Source: Caryophanales bacterium UBA4100 | Lineage (GTDB): Bacteria; Bacillota; Bacilli; Paenibacillales; UBA4045 | Direction of reading: 5' to 3' | DNA: 6,955 nucleotides | Assembly: GCA_002383285.1 (NCBI GenBank) | Contig: DFXU01000025.1 | Location: 1-6,955 of the forward strand | In this document: piece after piece, positions 1 to 6,342 of the stretch | Numbering within the stretch: position 1 is the stretch's first letter | How the letters are laid out: each line of letters begins with the position of its first letter | Program-made: the position numbers and the translations under genes | Notes under the pieces: generated by a model | What the model was told of the DNA's origin: nothing | Database searches by the model: none | Seen by the model: the letters and a program-made list of their open reading frames with translations, nothing else

Positions 1-1064
1 ATCGTAACTAATGTTGCTCGAATATTACGCATGAACAACATGATCACAATTGTCGCGAGCAATGCTCCTAGCAGAACCTCTCTCATCATACTGTCAACGG
101 AATGTACAATTTGTTCGGATGTGCTTATCATCAATTTCAAGCTCATCTCGGAATATTCCTTATTCAGTGTCTCAATTACCTTCTCCACACCTTCCCCAAC
201 GGAGACTGCATTGGAATCCACGCCCTTAGAAATGACAATCTGAAGCGCATTATTACCATCCATTCGAAAAGTGCTTTCCGTATCGTCGACGAAGGTCACT
301 TCAGCTACATCACCCAGCTTAACGCCTGGAGCAAGCGGAAGATTCTTCACCGCATCTACATCCTGCAAGCTTGCAGATACGTTCAAATTCACGGTTTGGC
401 CATCTAGCATACTCTCGCCTACGGATGCAGATGCATCACGTCCCTGCAGGACACCATATAGCGCTTGTAGTGGAACACCTCTCTCAGCAAGCTTAGCTGG
501 ATCCGGAACGATGCTCAGCTTTGGCTGTGATTTACCCGCTAGCTGAACCTCTCCAGCACCATCGATCGCCCTGAATTCATCAACCACACGCTTCTCAAGA
601 ATTTCCTTCTGCGCATCGCTGACACCCTCTTCGAAGGTGAGTGTCACAAAGGATATTGGAATCATTGAAGTATTAAATTGAACCACATAGGCTGGGGATA
701 CTCGCTCTGGAAGAGCAACAGCATTCACGGCCTGCTCAACCTCTGCCTTGGCTTCCTTCATATTCGTCTTGGAGCCGAAATTCATATTCACTTGAGAGAA
801 TCCGTCACCAGAGGTCGAGAATGAGCTAGTCTGACCTTTAACTGATTTTAAAGCCTGCTCCAAAGGAATAGTAACTGATTTCTCCATAGAAGAAGCATCA
901 TATCCCGGTCCGATGACCGATACGGTCACTTGTGGATTATCAGCCTCTGGTAGAAATTCTCTTGGCAGCTGAATATAGCTAATTGCCCCCATTACTAACA
1001 CCATGATGATAATAATGATCATTGCTGCTTTATTGCGGAATGCACTCTGAATAAATGACCTCAC
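1..1064 (-). CDS. RND-family efflux permease (AcrB/SwrC-like), N-terminal part, truncated by the window edge
   Basis: The reverse strand reads open for about 354 codons from a GTG at 1064-1062 to the left edge, so only the first third of a roughly 1000-residue protein is present. The product should be a proton-driven inner-membrane transporter exporting amphiphilic or toxic compounds. Visible parts are a short amphipathic start (RSFIQSAFRNKAA), TM1 around residues 14-33, then the PN1-type porter region with the family pattern LPREFLPEADNPQVTVSV, GPGYDASSMEKSVTIPLEQAL and a long extracytoplasmic stretch. TM2 lies at about residues 325-345 (LLGALLATIVIMLFM), the spacing expected for AcrB-type pumps. 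The GTG start is chosen because it follows a GAGGGG site by 10 bases and an in-frame TAA lies just upstream (1091-1089). In Gram-positives such single-component RND proteins include SwrC/YerP (surfactin resistance). Substrate and exact subfamily cannot be told from this fragment. It is divergent from the DUF554-exporter operon. Confidence 0.9.
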   Translation of the reverse strand, partial: MRSFIQSAFRNKAAMIIIIIMVLVMGAISYIQLPREFLPEADNPQVTVSVIGPGYDASSMEKSVTIPLEQALKSVKGQTSSFSTSGDGFSQVNMNFGSKTNMKEAKAEVEQAVNAVALPERVSPAYVVQFNTSMIPISFVTLTFEEGVSDAQKEILEKRVVDEFRAIDGAGEVQLAGKSQPKLSIVPDPAKLAERGVPLQALYGVLQGRDASASVGESMLDGQTVNLNVSASLQDVDAVKNLPLAPGVKLGDVAEVTFVDDTESTFRMDGNNALQIVISKGVDSNAVSVGEGVEKVIETLNKEYSEMSLKLMISTSEQIVHSVDSMMREVLLGALLATIVIMLFMRNIRATLVT

Positions 1065-1074
1065 TTGAATCGTT

Positions 1075-1080
1075 CCCCTC
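1075..1080 (-). promoter_or_regulatory. Ribosome-binding site of the RND permease gene
   Basis: Reverse-strand GAGGGG sits 10 bases before the GTG at 1064. It decides the start, because no ATG occurs in frame between the upstream TAA and this GTG. Confidence 0.7.
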
Positions 1081-1141
1081 TCAAACCATTAATTTATTAT
1101 TTTCCATTATGATACAGTTTGCACCACCCTCTCGAAAAACG

Positions 1142-1198
1142 GCTAAAGACTGAATTTAACCTAGACTAAAGTCGTAGACTGAATAATGTCGCTTTAGC
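1142..1198. repeat. Cluster of short direct and inverted repeats in the divergent intergenic region
   Basis: A perfect 7-base inverted pair, GCTAAAG (1142-1148) and CTTTAGC (1192-1198), flanks a direct repeat of AGACTGAAT (1147-1155 and 1176-1184). A third AGACT lies at 1163-1167, and AGTC-GTA-GACT (1170-1180) forms a small inverted repeat. The cluster lies between the divergent RND and DUF554 genes, about 40-100 bases upstream of the rightward candidate promoter. It could be an operator or activator site. That role is inferred only from position and symmetry; no known regulator motif was recognised. Confidence 0.4.
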
Positions 1199-1239
1199 TT
1201 ATAGGAATGGCGGCATTCTAATGACTCTGACACGAACAG

Positions 1240-1269
1240 TTGTGATATCTGTAAGATCGATGCTATATT
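1240..1269 (+). promoter_or_regulatory. Candidate sigma-A promoter with extended -10, upstream of the DUF554 gene
   Basis: TTGTGA (1240-1245; 4 of 6 matches to TTGACA) is followed after 18 bases by TATATT (1264-1269; 5 of 6 matches to TATAAT). TG at 1261-1262 gives the extended -10 form TGCTATATT. Transcription would start near 1275 and leave a leader of about 45 bases before the DUF554 start. This could drive the whole DUF554-bmrC-bmrD unit. Prediction by eye. Confidence 0.5.
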
Positions 1270-1302
1270 AATTCAATCAGAACAGAAGATATTCATACAC
1301 AC

Positions 1303-1308
1303 GAGGGG
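1303..1308 (+). promoter_or_regulatory. Ribosome-binding site of the DUF554 gene
   Basis: GAGGGG, extending to GAGGGGAA at 1303-1310, precedes the ATG at 1321 by 10-12 bases. It is the same octamer found before the divergent RND gene. The spacing is slightly long, but the ATG gives the N-terminus expected for the family. Confidence 0.6.
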
Positions 1309-1320
1309 AAGTCTATCCAT

Positions 1321-2046
1321 ATGGCTTTATGGGGAACTATCATTAACGCGATCGCCATTATAGCAGGCGGTTTATTAGGGAGCTTACTGCCACGAATATC
1401 TGAGGGAATGCGCCATACCGTTATGCAGGGATTAGGCTTGGTCATTGCAGTGCTTGGGATATCCATGGCACTCAAGTCATCCAATCTGCTCATTATCATC
1501 ATTAGCCTTGTAATAGGTGGGATCATAGGAGAATTATTAGGCGTAGAGTCCAAGCTAATACGATTGGGCCGATGGTTAGAGAGAGTCATACAGCGCGGAG
1601 GAAAATCTGGAGGCACCAAAAGCAGCATCGCCGAAGGCTTTGTTACCGCAACGCTTGTCTATTGCATTGGGGCTATGGCTATTCTCGGGGCGATCGACAG
1701 TGGGCTTAGGAATAATCATGATATTCTATACACGAAAGCTATGCTCGATGGCATCTCAGCCATTATTTTTGCCTCTACATTAGGTATTGGTGTTGTCTTC
1801 TCTTCCATTCCAGTGTTCATCTATCAGGGGATCATTGCTCTTTCTGCGAGCTTCATATACTTGTTTGTAAGTAATACAGAATTAAATGTGATTATTACAG
1901 AGGTCACGGCTGTCGGTGGAGTGTTGATTATCGGAATAGGCATCAATATATTAGGGATCATCAAAATCAATGTAGCGAACTTGCTTCCATCGATTATCAT
2001 TGCAGCCATTTCAGTATTGATTTCAGTAAACTTTTTACAATTTTAA
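1321..2046 (+). CDS. DUF554 family integral membrane protein (YdfK/YqgA-like)
   Basis: This 241-residue, strongly hydrophobic protein matches the DUF554 family pattern. The N-terminus MALWGTIINAIAIIAGGLLG is a first membrane helix with family-typical wording. A GLGLVIAVLGISMAL helix and a glycine-rich ISLVIGGIIGELLG helix follow. The central signature YCIGAMAILGAIDSG (about residues 113-127) leads into the helix containing KAMLDGISAIIFASTLGIGV. The end carries EVTAVGGVLIIGIGINILGI (about 195-214) and NLLPSIIIAAISVLI. I count about seven membrane segments. Length fits the family (about 220-240). The biochemical role of DUF554 is not established as far as I know, and transport is only a guess. 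It lies 81 bases upstream of the exporter genes on the same strand and probably shares their transcript. No truncation or missing family block is seen. Confidence 0.9.
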   Translation: MALWGTIINAIAIIAGGLLGSLLPRISEGMRHTVMQGLGLVIAVLGISMALKSSNLLIIIISLVIGGIIGELLGVESKLIRLGRWLERVIQRGGKSGGTKSSIAEGFVTATLVYCIGAMAILGAIDSGLRNNHDILYTKAMLDGISAIIFASTLGIGVVFSSIPVFIYQGIIALSASFIYLFVSNTELNVIITEVTAVGGVLIIGIGINILGIIKINVANLLPSIIIAAISVLISVNFLQF

Positions 2047-2080
2047 GCTAAACGTCTGCTCCTTTAGCGAAATGTGCTAA
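2047..2080 (+). repeat. Overlapping inverted repeats between DUF554 and the exporter (possible alternative hairpins)
   Basis: GCTAAA (2047-2052) can pair with TTTAGC (2063-2068; 6 bp, 10-base loop). TTAGC (2064-2068) can instead pair with GCTAA (2076-2080; 5 bp plus a possible G-U, 7-base loop). The middle arm is shared, so the two stems exclude each other, the layout of an attenuator or switch. The stems are short, of low GC and not followed by a T-run, so this is not an ordinary terminator. Its CTTTAGC heptamer also occurs in the intergenic repeats at 1192-1198. Confidence 0.3.
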
Positions 2081-2083
2081 GAT
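2075..2083 (+). promoter_or_regulatory. Weak candidate extended -10 element before the bmrC-like gene
   Basis: TGCTAAGAT at 2075-2083 resembles an extended -10 (TGn + TAAGAT, 4 of 6 matches) and parallels TGCTATATT upstream of DUF554. No acceptable -35 lies 16-18 bases upstream. If active, it would give the exporter a private transcript starting near 2090. Confidence 0.2.
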
Positions 2084-2123
2084 GTGGTTACTGTGCATTT
2101 TCCATATTCAAGAAATTAGGTGA
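2082..2123 (+). CDS. Possible 13-residue leader peptide ahead of the bmrC-like gene
   Basis: An ATG at 2082 opens a 13-codon frame, MWLLCIFHIQEIR, that ends in TGA at 2121-2123. The last codon and stop (AGG TGA) form the Shine-Dalgarno sequence of the bmrC-like gene, whose ATG is 4 bases further on. A ribosome finishing this frame would sit on the exporter start. In B. subtilis the equivalent genes follow bmrB, a translated leader that controls bmrCD expression; this frame is much shorter and no resemblance in sequence is claimed. It has no convincing SD of its own, and since TGA is part of the SD, the overlap may be chance. Confidence 0.2.
   Translation: MWLLCIFHIQEIR
2118..2123 (+). promoter_or_regulatory. 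Ribosome-binding site deciding the start of the bmrC-like gene
   Basis: AGGTGA lies 4 bases before the ATG at 2128. It favours that ATG over the in-frame GTG at 2074, which has no SD, and over the ATG at 2140, which is 16 bases away. Confidence 0.6.
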
Positions 2124-2127
2124 ACTT

Positions 2128-3894
2128 ATGTCCTTTATTATGAAGCTTCAATGGTTCTTCAAGCTAAGATGGCCACACTATACAATTGCTATCTCCTTAA
2201 TGATCATTATGAATATCATGGCTGTTGTACCACCGAAGATAATCGGTAATGTGATTGACCAGATAAGGAATAGCACACTAACAGCTAATTCACTAAATCT
2301 GACCGTATTATTTCTACTAGGCCTAGCGATTCTTGGGTATACAATCTTCTTCAGTTGGCTAAATTTATTGTTCGGTAGCTCGATCTTATTGGAGAAGGAA
2401 TTGAGAAGTCGACTGCTCAAGCATCTGGTTCGCATGTCCCCATCCTTCTTCCAGCGTATTCGTACAGGTGAATTAATGGCACTCGCCACGAACGATATTA
2501 CAGCAATCTCCAATACAGCAGGCTTCGGTGTGTTAACGCTCGTATCGACCGTTGTCGGCACATCTATAGTACTAGTTGCAATGATTTTATTCGTCGATAT
2601 TCAATTAATGCTGGCCTCGTTACTCCCGCTCCCTATCCTGGTTTATGCGGTGAACAAGATAGGCAAGAAGATGCGCACTCACTTCCTTGCTGCACAGGAA
2701 TCCTTCGGACATATGAATGATCATGCCCTAGAATCCATATCAGGCTTGCGCGTGCTTAGAGCTTATGTACAAGAGTCGAAGGACATTGAAGCCTTCGACA
2801 ACGTTACGATTGCGGTCATGCACAAGAATTTGCGGGTTGCATTCGTGAATGCGCTGTTCCAGCCTGTTATATCAACCATAGTCGGTCTCAGCTATGCGAT
2901 TGGAATCGGCTACGGCTCCTACTTGGTGTTCCATAACCAGATTACATTAGGTCAATTGTTCACCTTTAACATCTATTTGGGCTTATTAATATGGCCGATG
3001 ATTTCCTTCGGCGAATTTATTAATATCCTGCAGCGTGGTAATGCTTCGCTCGATCGTGTGGACAGTATTCTTGCCCAACAGCCTGAGGTTCAAGATGGGG
3101 AATACATCACACAGGTGAGTCGTGTAACAAATATCGAGATGAAGCAGCTTTCATTCCGTTATCCTGGCGCTCCAACAGACAGTCTGCAGCATATTTCATT
3201 CCAGCTTCAACAAGGTGATACCCTAGGCATCGTCGGTAGAACTGGAAGCGGTAAGAGTACACTACTCAAGCAATTGCTGCGGCAATATCCTATCGAGCCG
3301 GGTAAGCTGCGAATTTCTGATGTTCCTATCGAGGATATCTCTCTTAACCAGGTGCTTCAATGGATTGGATATGTGCCTCAGGAGCATCTCCTGCTATCCA
3401 AGACAATCCTAGAGAATATCAAGACGGGTAAGCCTGAGGCAACGATGGATGAGGTTAAGCAGGTTGTGGAGGCTGCATGCTTCACGAAAGACATCGAGCA
3501 GATGAATTTAGGCTGGAATACGGTAATTGGTGAGAGCGGTGTGATGTTATCTGGAGGTCAGAAGCAGCGAACCGCCATTGCAAGAGCTTTATTAGTCGAT
3601 CCAGAAATTCTTATTCTTGATGATGTTCTCTCTGCCGTAGACGCCAAGACAGAGAGTCGAATCATTAGTAATATTAGACAGCTTCGCCAAGGTAAGACTA
3701 CACTCATTGCTACACATCGGCTCTCAGCCGTTAGTCATGCGACTTGGATTATTGTCTTAGAGCATGGCCGCATCGTAGAAGAAGGCACCCACGAGCAATT
3801 GTTGCTGCTAGACGGTTGGTATAAGCAGCAATATAACCACCAACAGCTAGAAGCAGCCATTCTGAATGAAGGGAAGGAATCCACTAATGACTAA
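2128..3894 (+). CDS. bmrC: Heterodimeric ABC multidrug exporter, BmrC (YheI)-like subunit with degenerate ATPase site
   Basis: This 588-residue half-transporter has a six-helix type I exporter domain (about residues 1-310) fused to a nucleotide-binding domain. Visible motifs are Walker A GRTGSGKST (370-378, K376), Q-loop VPQEH (Q418), signature LSGGQ (474-478), Walker B ILILDD (494-499), D-loop SAVDAKTE and switch H530. The usual catalytic glutamate after Walker B is Asp499, the hallmark of the non-hydrolysing half of BmrC/LmrC/TM287-type heterodimers, while its LSGGQ is canonical and serves the partner's site. The text closely resembles remembered B. subtilis YheI (WFFK...YTIAI near the N-terminus, NASLDRV, LLRQYP, SAVDAKTE), which is 585 residues. 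ATG 2128 is preferred over the upstream GTG 2074 because of its SD and the YheI-like N-terminus. It overlaps the next gene by 8 bases, so the subunits are probably translationally coupled. It acts in the cytoplasmic membrane; the substrates are unknown. Confidence 0.92.
   Translation: MSFIMKLQWFFKLRWPHYTIAISLMIIMNIMAVVPPKIIGNVIDQIRNSTLTANSLNLTVLFLLGLAILGYTIFFSWLNLLFGSSILLEKELRSRLLKHLVRMSPSFFQRIRTGELMALATNDITAISNTAGFGVLTLVSTVVGTSIVLVAMILFVDIQLMLASLLPLPILVYAVNKIGKKMRTHFLAAQESFGHMNDHALESISGLRVLRAYVQESKDIEAFDNVTIAVMHKNLRVAFVNALFQPVISTIVGLSYAIGIGYGSYLVFHNQITLGQLFTFNIYLGLLIWPMISFGEFINILQRGNASLDRVDSILAQQPEVQDGEYITQVSRVTNIEMKQLSFRYPGAPTDSLQHISFQLQQGDTLGIVGRTGSGKSTLLKQLLRQYPIEPGKLRISDVPIEDISLNQVLQWIGYVPQEHLLLSKTILENIKTGKPEATMDEVKQVVEAACFTKDIEQMNLGWNTVIGESGVMLSGGQKQRTAIARALLVDPEILILDDVLSAVDAKTESRIISNIRQLRQGKTTLIATHRLSAVSHATWIIVLEHGRIVEEGTHEQLLLLDGWYKQQYNHQQLEAAILNEGKESTND
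3874..3879 (+). promoter_or_regulatory. Ribosome-binding site of the bmrD-like gene, inside the bmrC-like 3' end
   Basis: AAGGAA, within GGGAAGGAA, lies 7 bases before the ATG at 3887. It supports this start over the in-frame ATG at 3866, which would place the SD inside the coding sequence. Confidence 0.7.
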
Positions 3895-5851
3895 GCAGCC
3901 TTCCGTTATCAGAAGACTATTCAATTATGCGCTCTTATTCCGTAAGAAGATGGTTATCGCTCTTCTCATCCTGCTCTTATCTGTTGCTGCACAGCTGAGC
4001 GGACCTTATATTGTAAAGGTCATTATCGACCAGCATATAGCCGCGGCTACTGAGCTGAATTGGTATGAGGTTGATCCTGCAGAACTCTCCTCTGCTATTA
4101 ATTTAGTAACATTGTTCGACAGAGCTTATGTTAGATCGGACTGGATCCCGAAGCAGGAGATCAATCCTAACTGGCCAATCATTAAGGTTATTCAAGTAGA
4201 GAACAGCCAATACATGATTCAATCTCCATCCGATGAGGATCAGCTATTGACCTCTTCAGACATATACAGCCTTTATAAATATGATGTATCTCCTGTCATT
4301 CAGCTAATCGTGCTATATGTGGTTTTATTATTGCTTGGCGGTTTTCTAGCTTTTGCTCAAGGTTATTTACTACAATCGGCAGCTCTCCACATTATTCAGA
4401 AGATGCGCTCCGATGTGATGAGGCATATCCATTCACTACCTGTGCGCTACTTCGACAATACTCCAATAGGTCAAGTGGTTACACGCATTACGAACGATAC
4501 AGAAGCGATTAAAGAGCTATTCATGAGCTTTATGGCCACCTTCGTTGTCAGTGGTGTCAACTTACTTGGTATCTATGTCTTTCTATTCATTCTGGATGTA
4601 AAGCTAGCTCTATTATGCTTACTCATTATTCCCATATTCTATATGATTATGAAGCTGCATCTTAAGTTTTCTAAAGGATACATCCAGGTCATGCGTGCAC
4701 GCTTGAGCGATATGAATGCGATGCTCAATGAAACCATAGCGGTGATGCCTATTATCAAAGCATTCCGTAGAGAACGAGCAACTGTCGAAGAGTTCGAAGG
4801 CCTCAATCATGATCGATATGTGAATCAAATTAAGCAATTCCGCATCTTCTCCATATCTTCACGAAATATCACCAATCTACTCGGAAGCCTTACTGTGACC
4901 CTGGTCATCTGGTATTATGGCGGTGCATCGTTGACTACATCGATATCATTTGGTGTGCTTTTTGCCTTCATCGATTATCTAAGTCGCATATTCCCACAAA
5001 TCATTGGGATCTTCGATCAATTAACGAATGCTCAGCGAGCCTTCGTATCTGCGGAGAGAGTATTCCATCTGCTAGATATGGAAGGTATAGAGATTGAACA
5101 GCAAGGAACCATACAACGACCTGACGGACTTGTACGATTTGATCGGGTCTCATTCGCCTATAAGGATGAGGAGTATGTATTGAGGGATATTACATTCGAG
5201 GCCAAACAAGGTGAGACGATTGCAATCGTAGGGCATACTGGCTCGGGTAAGAGCTCTATTATGAATTTGCTGCTTGGTTTTTACGAGCCTAATCATGGCA
5301 CTATAACCATTGATGGACAGGATATAACGGAAATTCCGAAGCAGGCGCTGCGAAAGCACATGGGTATTGTTCTACAGGACCCCTTCCTATTCGCAGGAGA
5401 TATCAAATTTAATGTAAGCTTATATAATGAACACATCGATATTGATCAAGTTAAACAAGCGATTAAAGATGTGGGTGCAGAAAGCTTCGTGCAGAAGCTA
5501 CCCCATCAATATGATGAGGGAGTAGTTGAAAGAGGCAGCACATTATCGTCTGGGCAGCGTCAGCTCATCTCCTTCGCTAGAGCATTAGCCTTTAATCCAG
5601 CGATCTTAATCTTAGATGAGGCTACCTCCAGTATCGATAGTGAAACTGAGGGCATCATCCAGGAGGCACTCAAGGTGCTGGTCAAAGGCAGAACGACGTT
5701 CGTTATTGCCCACCGTCTATCAACTATTAAGCAGGCGGACCACATTCTTGTTATGAATCGTGGCGAAATTGTTGAGCGTGGTAATCACGAGGATTTGATG
5801 AATCTCGAGGGCAGGTATTACAAGATGGTTCAGCTGCAGAAGGATAATTAG
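3887..5851 (+). CDS. bmrD: Heterodimeric ABC multidrug exporter, BmrD (YheH)-like subunit with extracellular insertion
   Basis: This 654-residue half-transporter is the catalytically competent partner of the preceding gene. After TM1 (about residues 22-43) comes an insertion of about 85 polar residues (about 50-135) before TM2 (about 136-160). BmrD carries a comparable extracellular domain between TM1 and TM2, and this explains the length above the usual 580-600. TM3-TM6 follow to about residue 330. NBD motifs are Walker A GHTGSGKSS (449-457, K455), Q-loop VLQDP (Q497), signature LSSGQ (553-557), Walker B ILILDE (573-578, catalytic E578) and switch H609. The non-canonical LSSGQ faces the degenerate site of the BmrC-like partner. 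The text is close to remembered YheH (IRYFDN/VRYFDN, ARITNDTEAI, GSTLSSG, FVIAHRLSTI, EIVERGNHE), which is 673 residues. The start at 3887 overlaps the upstream stop (ACTAATGACTAA). The TAG at 5849-5851 overlaps the stop of the convergent peroxiredoxin gene. Confidence 0.92.
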   Translation: MTKQPSVIRRLFNYALLFRKKMVIALLILLLSVAAQLSGPYIVKVIIDQHIAAATELNWYEVDPAELSSAINLVTLFDRAYVRSDWIPKQEINPNWPIIKVIQVENSQYMIQSPSDEDQLLTSSDIYSLYKYDVSPVIQLIVLYVVLLLLGGFLAFAQGYLLQSAALHIIQKMRSDVMRHIHSLPVRYFDNTPIGQVVTRITNDTEAIKELFMSFMATFVVSGVNLLGIYVFLFILDVKLALLCLLIIPIFYMIMKLHLKFSKGYIQVMRARLSDMNAMLNETIAVMPIIKAFRRERATVEEFEGLNHDRYVNQIKQFRIFSISSRNITNLLGSLTVTLVIWYYGGASLTTSISFGVLFAFIDYLSRIFPQIIGIFDQLTNAQRAFVSAERVFHLLDMEGIEIEQQGTIQRPDGLVRFDRVSFAYKDEEYVLRDITFEAKQGETIAIVGHTGSGKSSIMNLLLGFYEPNHGTITIDGQDITEIPKQALRKHMGIVLQDPFLFAGDIKFNVSLYNEHIDIDQVKQAIKDVGAESFVQKLPHQYDEGVVERGSTLSSGQRQLISFARALAFNPAILILDEATSSIDSETEGIIQEALKVLVKGRTTFVIAHRLSTIKQADHILVMNRGEIVERGNHEDLMNLEGRYYKMVQLQKDN

Positions 5852-6324
5852 GAATTGTCCATATGAGCTTGAATATAGCTCAACGCTTCCTCCACATGCT
5901 CCTTCACCTTCACCTTGCGCCATTCTTTAACTAATATTCCCTGCTGATCAATGATAAAGGAGGACCTTACAATCCCCATAAACTCGCGACCGTACAGCTT
6001 CTTCAGCTGCCAAACCTCAAACAATTCAGAGACGGAATGCTCCTCATCTGCGAGCAGAAGGAAGGGAAGCTCATACTTCTCAATGAACTTCTGATGTCGC
6101 GCCATCGAGTCCGTGCTGATACCGAGGATAACCGTCTTCAGCTTCTTAAAATCCTTGCTTCGATCTCTGATATCACACGCTTGTGTTGTGCATGCTGGAG
6201 TCATGTCCTTCGGATAGAAGTATAGAAGCACATTCTTACCTCTGAAATCAGACAGCTTTACCTGCTTCCCATTACTTGCTTCAAGCTGAAAATCGGGTGC
6301 TAGTTTACCTACTTCTATTGTCAC
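5848..6324 (-). CDS. Thiol peroxidase, BCP/PrxQ-type peroxiredoxin (YgaF-like)
   Basis: This 158-residue cytosolic thioredoxin-fold enzyme should reduce hydrogen peroxide and organic hydroperoxides using thiol reductants. The sequence opens with TIEVGKLAPDFQL and continues with KLSDFRGKNVLLYFYPKDMTPACTTQACDIRD. C45 is the peroxidatic cysteine in the T-x-x-C motif and C50, five residues on, is the resolving cysteine, the atypical 2-Cys PrxQ arrangement. R116 or R117-type conservation is present in the segment GREFMGIVRSSFIIDQQG, and the C-terminus EWRKVKVKEHVEEAL closely matches remembered B. subtilis YgaF (157 residues). The usual TPGC is TPAC here. GTG 6324 is chosen because it reproduces YgaF's MTIE start; TTG 6330 (5 bases after the AGGAG) is a real alternative, while GTG 6336 overlaps the SD. 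It follows the IclR-family gene by 18 bases, probably in one operon. Its stop overlaps the end of the exporter gene. Confidence 0.93.
   Translation of the reverse strand: MTIEVGKLAPDFQLEASNGKQVKLSDFRGKNVLLYFYPKDMTPACTTQACDIRDRSKDFKKLKTVILGISTDSMARHQKFIEKYELPFLLLADEEHSVSELFEVWQLKKLYGREFMGIVRSSFIIDQQGILVKEWRKVKVKEHVEEALSYIQAHMDNS
5864..5882. other. Short hairpin just beyond the exporter stop codon
   Basis: TGAGCT (5864-5869) and AGCTCA (5877-5882) make a perfect 6-bp stem with a 7-base loop, 12 bases past the bmrD-like stop and inside the last codons of the peroxiredoxin gene. Neither strand has a T-run after it, so it lacks the mark of an intrinsic terminator. It is the only stem noticed near these convergent 3' ends. 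Confidence 0.25.
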
Positions 6325-6335
6325 TTTCAACGTCA

Positions 6336-6340
6336 CTCCT
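6336..6340 (-). promoter_or_regulatory. Ribosome-binding site of the peroxiredoxin gene
   Basis: Reverse-strand AGGAG lies in the short gap after the IclR-family stop (6345-6343). It is 5 bases before TTG 6330 and 11 before GTG 6324, so it rules out the GTG at 6336 but does not settle which of the other two is used. Confidence 0.6.
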
Positions 6341-6342
6341 AT

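Noticed and set aside
31..546. Plus-strand open frames of 70-101 codons
   Set aside because: They lie opposite the RND permease, whose continuous reading frame and family motifs explain the region.
1106..1111. CATAAT on the minus strand as -10 of the RND gene
   Set aside because: No recognisable -35 at 16-18 bases and no extended TG. Position is reasonable, but the evidence is too thin for a feature.
1065..1320. Riboswitch, tRNA or CRISPR-like structure in the intergenic region
   Set aside because: Only short repeats and promoter/RBS elements are visible. No long stems, cloverleaf or regularly spaced repeats were found.
1293..1628. Open frame of 111 codons on the minus strand opposite DUF554
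   Set aside because: It is a shadow of a clear family member on the plus strand and has low-complexity, non-family sequence. The same applies to minus-strand frames at 1824-2009, 2178-2561, 4619-4837, 5150-5359 and 5560-5745.
2074..2127. An 18-residue N-terminal extension of the bmrC-like protein from GTG 2074
   Set aside because: No SD precedes the GTG, while AGGTGA precedes ATG 2128, and the latter gives the N-terminus expected from YheI.
3866..3886. Upstream in-frame ATG for the bmrD-like gene at 3866
   Set aside because: The good SD (3874-3879) lies downstream of it and is correctly spaced for ATG 3887.
5864..5882. Bidirectional intrinsic terminator for the convergent genes
   Set aside because: The 6-bp stem has modest GC and no T-tract on either side. 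It is kept only as a low-confidence hairpin.
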